From Methylohalobius crimeensis 10Ki (GTDB lineage: Bacteria > Pseudomonadota > Gammaproteobacteria > Methylococcales > Methylothermaceae): a stretch of 64,000 nt of DNA. Below are positions 57,578-64,000 of this stretch, one piece after another. Under the pieces are notes generated by a model. It was not told the DNA's origin and ran no database searches. It was given only the letters and a program-made list of their open reading frames with translations. Position 1 is the stretch's first letter, and the number at the start of each line of letters is the position of its first letter. The stretch is taken from positions 434,001 to 498,000 of the forward strand of contig NZ_ATXB01000001.1 in the NCBI RefSeq assembly GCF_000421465.1, given 5' to 3'. Made by a program: the position numbers and the translations under genes.

Positions 57578-58302
57578 ATTTTCGTCCCTGCGCGGTGATC
57601 CCGGTGTACAACCACGGTGCCTCGTTGGCGGCGGTGGCGGATCGGCTGCGCCGGCAGGACTTGCCCTGTCTGGTGGTGGACGACGGCAGTACGCCCGAAC
57701 ACGCCGAGCTAATCCGTTCCTTGGGCGAATCCGATTCAGGAATCGAGGTGTTGACCCATCCCGTCAACCGGGGCAAGGGCGCGGCGGTCAAGACCGGCCT
57801 CCAAGCCGCCGGGAAACGAGGATTCAGTCACGCCGTCCAGATCGATGCCGACGGTCAGCACGATCTGGACGATCTGAAAATCTTCCTTGCCCGAGCGCAA
57901 ACCGATCCGGAAGCGCTGATTTGCGGCCGGCCGGTGTTCGACGCCTCCATCCCCAAGGGTCGCTATTACAGCCGCTATCTGACCCATCTGTGGGTCTGGA
58001 TCAATACGGGGTCTCTGGCTATTCCCGACGCCATGTGCGGTTTTCGGGTATATCCGCTGACGCAGGTCATGCCTTTGTTGAACCGGGAAGCGCTCGGCGA
58101 TCGGATGGACTTCGATATCGAGATCCTGGTGCGACTGCACTGGCGCGGGGTGGCGATGACCTGGTTGCCGACCCGGGTGCGTTATCACGCCGACGGGGTA
58201 TCCCACTTCAGGCCGCTGGAAGATAACTGGCATATCAGCCGCATGCATGCCCGCTTGTTTTTTGGAATGCTGCGTCGGCGGCTGGGGATGGGGTATTTGT
58301 GA
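57574..58302 (+). CDS. Family 2 glycosyltransferase
   Basis: 242 residues. FRPCAVIPVYNHGASLAAVA (~3-22) and VQIDADGQHDLDDLKIFLAR (~89-108) are the GT-A nucleotide-binding and DxD-like regions. In E. coli-type APE clusters a glycosyltransferase domain is fused to an acyltransferase (ApeJ); here they are separate genes. It would add a sugar to the aryl head or linker; the acceptor is unknown. Confidence 0.82.
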   Translation: MNFRPCAVIPVYNHGASLAAVADRLRRQDLPCLVVDDGSTPEHAELIRSLGESDSGIEVLTHPVNRGKGAAVKTGLQAAGKRGFSHAVQIDADGQHDLDDLKIFLARAQTDPEALICGRPVFDASIPKGRYYSRYLTHLWVWINTGSLAIPDAMCGFRVYPLTQVMPLLNREALGDRMDFDIEILVRLHWRGVAMTWLPTRVRYHADGVSHFRPLEDNWHISRMHARLFFGMLRRRLGMGYL

Positions 58303-59228
58303 GCGATCACTGGGCGACCATGGAGGAGCGGGGCATTCTGTGGGGAATGCGTTTTCTGCTGGGGGTTTATCTACTCCTGGGAAAACCGTTCTTCCGCCTG
58401 TTTCTGTACCCGGTGGTGGGCTACTATTTTCTGACCAATCATCGCGCCCGGGCCGCTTCCCGCGACTATCTCGACCAGCTCCATCGATTCGCCCCCCGGT
58501 TGGGCTTGAAGGGCCGCCTGTGGCACAGTTACCGCCATTTCCTCAGCTTCGCCGAATGTCTATTGGACAAGCTCGTGGTTTGGCTGGGCCGCTTCGACAC
58601 CGAATCGGTCGTGTTTCACCAGCGGAAAGTGTTTTTGGATCTGCTGGACAGCGGACGGGGGGCGCTGCTGGTCACCGCCCATCTGGGCAATCTCGAGGTG
58701 TGCCGCGCCCTGGCGGACGAAAGGCGTCGGCTCAGGCTGAATATCCTGGTCCACACCAAACACGCGGAAAAATTCAATCGCCTCCTGGCCGGGGTGGATC
58801 GGGCCCGACAGATGACCCTGATCCAGGTGACCGAAATCACCCCGGCGGTGGCGATTCAACTGTACGAAAAGATTCAGGCGGGCGAGTTCGTGGTGCTGGT
58901 GGGCGATCGAATCCCGGTGGGCAGTCCGGATAGGGTGGTGACGGTACCGTTTATGGGGGAGGCGGCGGACTTTCCCCAAGGACCGTATCTTTTGGCCCAT
59001 TTGCTCCAATGCCCCGTTTATACCCTGTTCTGCTATCTCGGCGGGGACGGGCAGTATCAGATTTATTTCGACAAATGGGCCGATCGTATCCGCTTGCCAC
59101 GAAAGCCCGCCGCCCGCATGGAGCCGATGGCCCGTTATGCGCGGGAATTCGCCGAGCGCCTCGAATCCCACTGTCTGGAAGCGCCGCTCCAGTGGTTCAA
59201 TTTCTACCCTTTTTGGAGGCGGACATGA
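58299..59228 (+). CDS. LpxL/HtrB-family acyltransferase
   Basis: 309 residues. One N-terminal membrane segment is followed by the lipid-A-type acyltransferase core: LLVTAHLGNLEVCRALADER (HxxxxxE box) and FVVLVGDRIPVGSPDRVVTV. It would acylate the sugar-linked polyene and probably corresponds to the acyltransferase half of ApeJ. The start overlaps the glycosyltransferase gene by four bases. Confidence 0.85.
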   Translation: MSDHWATMEERGILWGMRFLLGVYLLLGKPFFRLFLYPVVGYYFLTNHRARAASRDYLDQLHRFAPRLGLKGRLWHSYRHFLSFAECLLDKLVVWLGRFDTESVVFHQRKVFLDLLDSGRGALLVTAHLGNLEVCRALADERRRLRLNILVHTKHAEKFNRLLAGVDRARQMTLIQVTEITPAVAIQLYEKIQAGEFVVLVGDRIPVGSPDRVVTVPFMGEAADFPQGPYLLAHLLQCPVYTLFCYLGGDGQYQIYFDKWADRIRLPRKPAARMEPMARYAREFAERLESHCLEAPLQWFNFYPFWRRT

Positions 59229-59671
59229 ACGAGGCGTTGCCGGTAGCGTCCTTGCCCGGGAGCGAGGTGACCCTGACGGTGCCGTTTTTCGATGCGGACA
59301 TGCTCGGCATCGTCTGGCACGGACATTACGTCAAATATTTCGAGGTTGCCCGCTGTGCGTTGCTGGACCGGATCGGTTACGATTATCTGACCATGAAAGC
59401 CACCGGTTACGTGTGGCCGGTGGTGGATCTGCAAATCCGCTACCTGGCCCCCGCCCGTTTCGGTCAGACGCTGAAGGTCAGTGCGGTGCTGAAGGAATAC
59501 GAATACCGCATGAAGATCGGCTACGAGATCCGCGCCGCCGAAACGGGCGATCGCCTTGCCCGCGGCACCACCGTGCAAGTGGCGGTCTCGGTGGACGACG
59601 GGGAGATGTGCTTCGGTTCTCCCCGGGTGTTTTTGGATAAACTGGAGACCTTTGTCGCCGCTCAGGAATGA
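59225..59671 (+). CDS. Acyl-CoA/ACP thioesterase, hotdog fold (ApeK-like)
   Basis: 148 residues. VPFFDADMLGIVWHGHYVKY (~23-42) contains the 4-hydroxybenzoyl-CoA thioesterase-type Asp and His; FEVARCALLDRIG follows. It probably releases or proof-reads polyene-ACP. It overlaps the acyltransferase stop by four bases and ends ten bases into the convergent dodecin gene. Confidence 0.85.
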   Translation: MNEALPVASLPGSEVTLTVPFFDADMLGIVWHGHYVKYFEVARCALLDRIGYDYLTMKATGYVWPVVDLQIRYLAPARFGQTLKVSAVLKEYEYRMKIGYEIRAAETGDRLARGTTVQVAVSVDDGEMCFGSPRVFLDKLETFVAAQE

Positions 59672-59877
59672 TCCTCCAGACGGAAGCCGATCTTCAGAAC
59701 CACCTGGAAGTGGGCGACTTTGCCGTCTTGGATATGGCCGCGGGTTTCCACCACCTCGAACCAGTTGAGGTTGTGAAGGGTTTGGGACGCCCGTTCGACC
59801 GCGCCCCGGATGGCATCGTCGATGCTTTGGGTGGACGAACCGGCGATTTCGATGACCTTATAAACGTGTTCGGACAT
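59662..59877 (-). CDS. Dodecin flavin-binding protein
   Basis: 71 residues. VYKVIEIAGSSTQSIDDAIR and LNWFEVVETRGHI (Trp stacks on flavin), with HFQVVLKIGFRLED, cover the full dodecin fold. Dodecins form 12-mers that bind and buffer riboflavin/FMN. It is convergent with the APE thioesterase gene and has its own leader (GGAGG before the start at 59877). Confidence 0.9.
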   Translation of the reverse strand: MSEHVYKVIEIAGSSTQSIDDAIRGAVERASQTLHNLNWFEVVETRGHIQDGKVAHFQVVLKIGFRLEDHS

Positions 59878-59953
59878 GGTTTTCCTCCACTTTGATTGAA
59901 ACCCGTCTTAGGATTCGAGGATAATACCGCACTTTTCCCATCCCGGTGAATGA

Positions 59954-61711
59954 ATGCAAGAACGTTTACAAAAGCTTGTGGGGCAAGCCCTGACCCGACT
60001 GCGGGAGCAGGGTGGGTTGCCTTCGGAACCGAACGTCCCGGTACGGGTGGATCGAGCCCGCGATCCTTCCCACGGGGATTTCGCCACCAATATCGCCCTG
60101 GTTCTGGCCAAGCCCGCGGGGATTCCGCCCCGCCAATTGGCCGAAAAGATCGTCCAGGCGTTGCCGGCCGATTCGGCGGTACGGCAGGTGGAAATCGCCG
60201 GTCCCGGTTTCATCAACTTCTTCATCGATCCGGCCGCCCAGTTCGAAATCATCGGACGGATTCTGGAGGAGGGGGAACGCTTCGGTCGCAGCGAGACCGG
60301 TCGGGGGCAGAAGATTCACATCGAGTTCGTTTCCGCCAATCCCACCGGTCCCTTGCACGTGGGCCACGGCCGCGGCGCCGCCTATGGCGCGACGCTGGCC
60401 AATTTGCTGGAAGCGATCGGCTGCGAGGTTCATCGGGAATACTACGTGAACGACGCCGGCCGGCAAATGGATATTCTCGCGGCAAGCATCTGGCTGCGCT
60501 ATCTGGAGTGTCGCGGCGAATCCTTGCCTTTTCCTCAAAATGCTTATCGCGGCGACTACATCCGAGAAATCGCCCAAGATTTGGCCGGCCGAGTCGGAGA
60601 TCGATATAGCCAACCGGCGGCGGAAGTGCTGCAGGATTTGCCTCCTGATGCGCCGGAAGGGGATAAGGAAGTTTATATCGACGCCTTGGTCGACAGGGCC
60701 AAGGCACTGTTGGGGCAGGAAGCTTATGCAGCGGTTTTCCGAGCGGGATTGGAGGCGATCCTCGCCGATATCCGCGAAGACCTGGAAGCCTTCGGCGTGG
60801 GTTACGACGAATGGTTCTCGGAGCGCAGCCTGGTTCGATCGAATCGGGTGGAAGAGGCCTTGGCGCGGCTGAAGGAAGCCGGTTATCTTTACCCGCGGGA
60901 CGGCGCCGTTTGGTTCGCGTCCACGCGATTCGGAGACGAGAAGGATCGCGTGGTGGTGCGGGACAACGGCCAAATGACCTATTTCGCTTCCGACATCGCC
61001 TATCACTTGGATAAACGGGAACGGGGATTCGATTATTCGATCGATGTCTGGGGCGCCGACCACCACGGCTACGTGCCCCGGCTGAAGGCCGCCATGGAGG
61101 CGCTCGGCAGCCGGCCGGAGCGCCTCGAGGTGCGGCTGGTCCAGTTCGCATCCCTCTACCGGGGCAAGGAAAAGCTCTCCATGTCCACCCGGGCGGGAGA
61201 GTTCGTCACCCTGCGTCAACTGCGCGAAGAGGTGGGCAAGGACGCGGCCCGGTTCTTCTACTGCATGCGCAAGGCTGAACAGCACCTGGACTTCGATCTG
61301 GAATTGGCGGTCTCCCGCTCCAACGACAATCCGGTCTATTACGTCCAGTACGCTCATGCGCGGGTGTGCAGCGTGTTCAAGCAATTGCAGGAAAAAGGCT
61401 GGGCGCGGGACGTGGCGCGCGGTCAGGGCAACCTGTCCCGCCTGGAAGAAGCCCACGAGCAGGCATTGCTGACTGCCCTGGCGCGCTATCCCGAGGTGAT
61501 CGAGCGCTGCGCCCGGCAGCGCGAACCCCATCAATTGACCCATTATCTGCGCGAATTGGCGGGAGAGTTTCATACTTATTACAATGCCCATACCTTTTTA
61601 GTGGAGGACGCCGACTTGCGCGATGCCCGCTTGAATTTGATCGACGCCGTGCGCCGGACCATCGCCAACGGTCTGAAAATTTTGGACGTTTCCGCGCCCG
61701 AGTCGATGTAG
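59954..61711 (+). CDS. argS: Arginyl-tRNA synthetase
   Basis: 585 residues. The N-terminal additional domain (~1-110) is followed by the class I HIGH-type motif [20 protein letters not shown] (~122-141), the catalytic core ([20 protein letters not shown], then [16 protein letters not shown]) and the anticodon-binding DALR domain ([20 protein letters not shown]). The length is standard. It charges tRNA-Arg. It is followed immediately by a SPOR protein gene, the priA-argS-ftsN-like order common in Gammaproteobacteria. Confidence 0.97.
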   Translation: MQERLQKLVGQALTRLREQGGLPSEPNVPVRVDRARDPSHGDFATNIALVLAKPAGIPPRQLAEKIVQALPADSAVRQVEIAGPGFINFFIDPAAQFEIIGRILEEGERFGRSETGRGQKIHIEFVSANPTGPLHVGHGRGAAYGATLANLLEAIGCEVHREYYVNDAGRQMDILAASIWLRYLECRGESLPFPQNAYRGDYIREIAQDLAGRVGDRYSQPAAEVLQDLPPDAPEGDKEVYIDALVDRAKALLGQEAYAAVFRAGLEAILADIREDLEAFGVGYDEWFSERSLVRSNRVEEALARLKEAGYLYPRDGAVWFASTRFGDEKDRVVVRDNGQMTYFASDIAYHLDKRERGFDYSIDVWGADHHGYVPRLKAAMEALGSRPERLEVRLVQFASLYRGKEKLSMSTRAGEFVTLRQLREEVGKDAARFFYCMRKAEQHLDFDLELAVSRSNDNPVYYVQYAHARVCSVFKQLQEKGWARDVARGQGNLSRLEEAHEQALLTALARYPEVIERCARQREPHQLTHYLRELAGEFHTYYNAHTFLVEDADLRDARLNLIDAVRRTIANGLKILDVSAPESM

Positions 61712-62359
61712 ATGGCTCGTCGACCCGCCCCACGCAACCGCCGCTCCGCCGCCGCGTCGCGACGGCCTCGAAGAGTCGCCGAGCGGAAGCCGCCGCGCCA
61801 CCTGCGCGGCGAGCGCCGCCCGGCACCTGCATGGCAGTGGGTACTGGGGATTGTGCTCCTGGGGGCGTTCGCTTATTTTTTGTATCACTTGGCGACCGAC
61901 GTCCCTTCCGATACGGCGCCCCCTCGGCAGAAGGTGGAATCGGCATCCGCCGAAGCGGAAACCGCTGCGAAGCAAAAGCCCGCCAAGCCACCCCCGAAGG
62001 CAAAGCCCAAGCCTGAAGAACCGCGCTTCACTTTCTATACCATGCTGCCGGAAAAGGAAGTCGTGATTCCGGACGGGGAGGTGCGCGCGCGCAAACGCGC
62101 CGAAAGCTTGGGTACGGCCAAGCCGGACAATTACCTCATTCAAGCCGGATCCTTCCGCAATTACGAGGACGCCGACCGCCTCAAGGCGCAACTGGCGCTG
62201 CTGGGGGTGGAGTCGCGCATCGAAAAGGCCGAGATCGGCGGCGCGGTCTGGCACCGGGTGCGCATGGGGCCCTTCCAGAGTATCCGCGAGGTTCAATCGA
62301 TCCGGGCCCGGCTGCGCGAGCATCGAATCGACAGCGTGGTGCAAACGGCTAAGCGATGA
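61712..62359 (+). CDS. SPOR-domain protein (FtsN-like)
   Basis: 215 residues, starting at the base after the argS stop. A basic Arg-rich cytoplasmic N-terminus (~1-45), one membrane segment (VLGIVLLGAFAYFLYHLA, ~47-64), an Ala/Lys/Pro-rich linker, and a SPOR domain (~140-212: NYLIQAGSFRNYEDADRLKA, then VWHRVRMGPFQS) that binds denuded septal peptidoglycan. FtsN-like division proteins have this layout. The gene order after argS supports that reading. Confidence 0.85.
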   Translation: MARRPAPRNRRSAAASRRPRRVAERKPPRHLRGERRPAPAWQWVLGIVLLGAFAYFLYHLATDVPSDTAPPRQKVESASAEAETAAKQKPAKPPPKAKPKPEEPRFTFYTMLPEKEVVIPDGEVRARKRAESLGTAKPDNYLIQAGSFRNYEDADRLKAQLALLGVESRIEKAEIGGAVWHRVRMGPFQSIREVQSIRARLREHRIDSVVQTAKR

Positions 62360-62452
62360 AGCTTTGGATAACCAAGACCCGCCAGCCTTTATGCATCATC
62401 TGAATGCGATCTACGCCTACCAGCCTTTCTGGGCGCGCTATTGAACATTGGA

Positions 62453-62481
62453 TTGTATTCCGGGTGTGACTCGCTTACACT
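62453..62481 (+). promoter_or_regulatory. Sigma-70-type promoter for the desaturase gene
   Basis: TTGTAT (62453-62458) and TACACT (62476-62481) are separated by 17 bases, 33 bases before ATG 62514. Spacing is ideal, with two mismatches to each consensus box. Confidence 0.5.
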
Positions 62482-62513
62482 CTAACGGTAGTTATCTATC
62501 CATTTTCTAGACG

Positions 62514-63704
62514 ATGTTACACGGTTTGTTTGAACTTTCTTGGTGGGGCTATTTTCTCGTCGTTCTTTCCCTAACGCATATTACCATCGCCGCGGTGACT
62601 ATCTATCTTCACCGCTGTCAGGCCCACCGGGCGTTGGATTTGCATCCCATCGTCAGTCACTTCTTTCGTTTCTGGCTGTGGCTGACCACCAGCATGCGCA
62701 CTCAGGATTGGGCCGCGATTCACCGCAAGCACCACGCCAAATGCGAAACCACCGAAGATCCTCACAGTCCCCAGCAGCTCGGCATCAAGAAAGTTCTGCT
62801 GGAGGGCGCCGAACTGTACCGCGCCGCCGCTGCCGACCGGGATGCCATCGAGCGATACGGATGGGGGACGCCGGACGATTGGCTGGAGCGTCATGTGTAC
62901 GGCCATCAAATAATGTCCCAGCTGGGCATTGCCCTCATGTTCTTTATCGACGTGGCGGCTTTCGGAGCGATCGGCATCACCGTCTGGGCGATTCAGATGC
63001 TGTGGATTCCTTTCTGGGCCGCCGGCGTGATCAACGGAGTGGGACACTATCTGGGCTACCGCAACTTCGAGACCACCGATTCGGCGACCAACCTGATCCC
63101 GTGGGGCATCCTGATCGGGGGCGAGGAGCTGCACAACAACCATCATGCCTATCCCTCCTCGGCCAAGTTGTCCAACAAGTGGTGGGAGTTCGATTTGGGA
63201 TGGTTGTATATCCGTTTGCTTGCTTTGATACGGTTGGCAAGAGTCAAGCGAGTCGCGCCGAGGATTCAAATTCAACCTCATCGCCGGGCGACGCTCGACG
63301 GTGATACCGTGCAGGCGCTGATGAGAAACCGTTTCCACGTCTTGACTCTGTACGCCCGCACGGTGGTCCTGCCGGTGTTGAAAAGGGAATACCGGTGCGC
63401 CGACCGCAAGCTTCGCAAATCCCTGAAGCAAGTCAAGCCATTGTTGGTGCGCGAGGATATTCTATTGCTGAAGCCTTGCAAGGAACAGGTGATCCTCGCT
63501 GCCATCGGGGACAACGAGCGCCTGCAAACCGTCTATCGCTTCAAGCTCCGGTTGAAGGAAATCTGGACCCGCCACGGCTTGTATTCCGAAACCCGTCTCG
63601 AACGCTTGAGAACCTGGTGCCAGGAAGCTGAGCAGTCGGGCATCGATGCGCTGCACGAGTTTGCCGTCTTGCTGCGCGGTTATACCTTCCGCCCGGCTCG
63701 CTAG
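62514..63704 (+). CDS. Membrane fatty-acid desaturase (acyl-CoA/acyl-lipid delta-9 type)
   Basis: 396 residues. The three histidine boxes for the diiron site are YLHRCQAHRALD (~32-43), AAIHRKHHAKCET (~66-78) and LHNNHHAYPSSA (~206-217). Membrane segments flank them (~7-30, ~49-62, ~140-178). The C-terminal ~130 residues are an extra Arg/Lys-rich helical tail not found in the shortest members. It introduces a double bond into saturated acyl chains. It has its own promoter-like boxes and follows the SPOR gene by 154 bases. Confidence 0.9.
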   Translation: MLHGLFELSWWGYFLVVLSLTHITIAAVTIYLHRCQAHRALDLHPIVSHFFRFWLWLTTSMRTQDWAAIHRKHHAKCETTEDPHSPQQLGIKKVLLEGAELYRAAAADRDAIERYGWGTPDDWLERHVYGHQIMSQLGIALMFFIDVAAFGAIGITVWAIQMLWIPFWAAGVINGVGHYLGYRNFETTDSATNLIPWGILIGGEELHNNHHAYPSSAKLSNKWWEFDLGWLYIRLLALIRLARVKRVAPRIQIQPHRRATLDGDTVQALMRNRFHVLTLYARTVVLPVLKREYRCADRKLRKSLKQVKPLLVREDILLLKPCKEQVILAAIGDNERLQTVYRFKLRLKEIWTRHGLYSETRLERLRTWCQEAEQSGIDALHEFAVLLRGYTFRPAR

Positions 63705-64000
63705 AACCTGTCGACGTTCACTACTCCGATCGAAGGGCTGGTTTCGTCCGGCCCCACCGTGTTTTATCGATTTTCCTATCCTTATGATATGCTTTTTCAA
63801 GAGGGTGGCTACCGAGGTTTGGATGAACCGCCTCTGCTTTGGCTATGTAAATCAGTTCTACATCAATCCTTCAATCGAGTAGAGGCTCATAAAGGGAACA
63901 TCCCCCTCCCATAATTGCGGCACACAAGCAAGCCTGGGGAGGTTGACATGGATTCTTGCCGGCTCTGCTTCCGTGTTGTCAACCGCCTCTAAAACAACAA
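63705..64000. other. Non-coding tail of the window
   Basis: No gene, RNA or repeat in this 296-base tail can be supported. Short open frames have no ribosome site or conserved pattern. GGGGAGGTTGACATGG near 63935 resembles a ribosome site but leads only to a 14-codon ORF. Confidence 0.5.

Noticed and set aside
59966-61591. Minus-strand ORF of 541 codons opposite argS
   Set aside because: argS on the plus strand has every expected motif; the antisense frame has none.
63900-64000. Possible small RNA or short peptide with GGGGAGG site at the right end
   Set aside because: The ORF is only 14 codons and the window ends too soon to judge a structure.

Overview
The window looks like a chromosomal stretch of a Gammaproteobacterium with GC-rich DNA. 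The argS–SPOR-protein pair, an aryl-polyene (APE) lipid cluster, two Feo iron-uptake systems, several Tat/Sec lipoproteins and an ectoine-synthase gene all fit a free-living, possibly halotolerant, member of that class. I cannot fix the genus from sequence reading alone. The first 3.8 kb are more AT-rich and clearly accessory.

Layout. (1) 0–3.8 kb: what appears to be the tail of an integron cassette array. Three attC-like sites sit directly on the stop codons of the genes before them: a cut hypothetical gene, a membrane/winged-helix protein and a toxin–antitoxin pair. A REP-associated tyrosine transposase (RAYT) element with a 263-bp tandem partial duplication lies among them. (2) 3.9–8.7 kb: a tight four-gene minus-strand operon encoding an EctC-type ectoine synthase (with an in-frame amber codon), an ATP-grasp ligase, a 676-residue protein with a possible papain-like Cys/His/Asn arrangement, and a class II HDAC-like deacetylase. 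I know of no description of this combination. (3) 8.9–14.4 kb: orphan antitoxin, DUF4442 protein, PPK2, BON-MscS channel, GFA-like protein, and a PLP decarboxylase carrying a Tat lipoprotein signal. (4) 14.5–21.6 kb: iron island with a VIT1/CCC1-type transporter, a FeoA–FeoB fusion, a split permease, and a second feoA-feoB-feoC-like operon. (5) 21.6–25.5 kb: CooC-like ATPase, metallo-beta-lactamase-fold protein, phosphoribosyltransferase, secreted RTX-repeat protein. (6) 25.5–32.1 kb: a minus-strand ACP / condensation-like / adenylation set and an acyl-CoA-dehydrogenase-like gene, separated by a plus-strand secreted HExxH metalloprotease that is bracketed by near-identical terminator-like hairpins. 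(7) 32–43 kb: carotenoid-isomerase-like oxidoreductase, APE-type AMP ligase, M48-TPR peptidase, anti-sigma/sigma pair, hydrolase lipoprotein, and a caspase-domain lipoprotein. (8) 43–51 kb: ten same-strand genes for exported or envelope proteins, including a CsgG/HfaB-like outer-membrane lipoprotein with PG-binding and DUF4384-like regions, OmpA, a small lipoprotein, a DUF2807 protein, an O-antigen ligase, an autotransporter-type barrel, and two near-identical Asn/Ser-rich repeat proteins. This could be an undescribed surface-fibre system. (9) 51–59.7 kb: APE biosynthesis genes, every gene pair overlapping or nearly so, with the first ketosynthase apparently missing its normal N-terminus and with no exporter genes present. 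(10) 59.7–64 kb: dodecin, argS, SPOR protein, fatty-acid desaturase.

How the genes may work together. The APE genes (two ketosynthases plus a chain-length-factor-like partner, ketoreductase, two dehydratases, two ACPs, acyltransferases, glycosyltransferase, thioesterase) form a type II FAS-like assembly line. Its usual starter ligase is probably the separate gene at 34.2–35.5 kb. The iron genes cover ferrous uptake and storage/efflux. The two best candidates for new biology are the EctC/ATP-grasp/Cys-protease-like/HDAC operon and the CsgG-like/repeat-protein locus.
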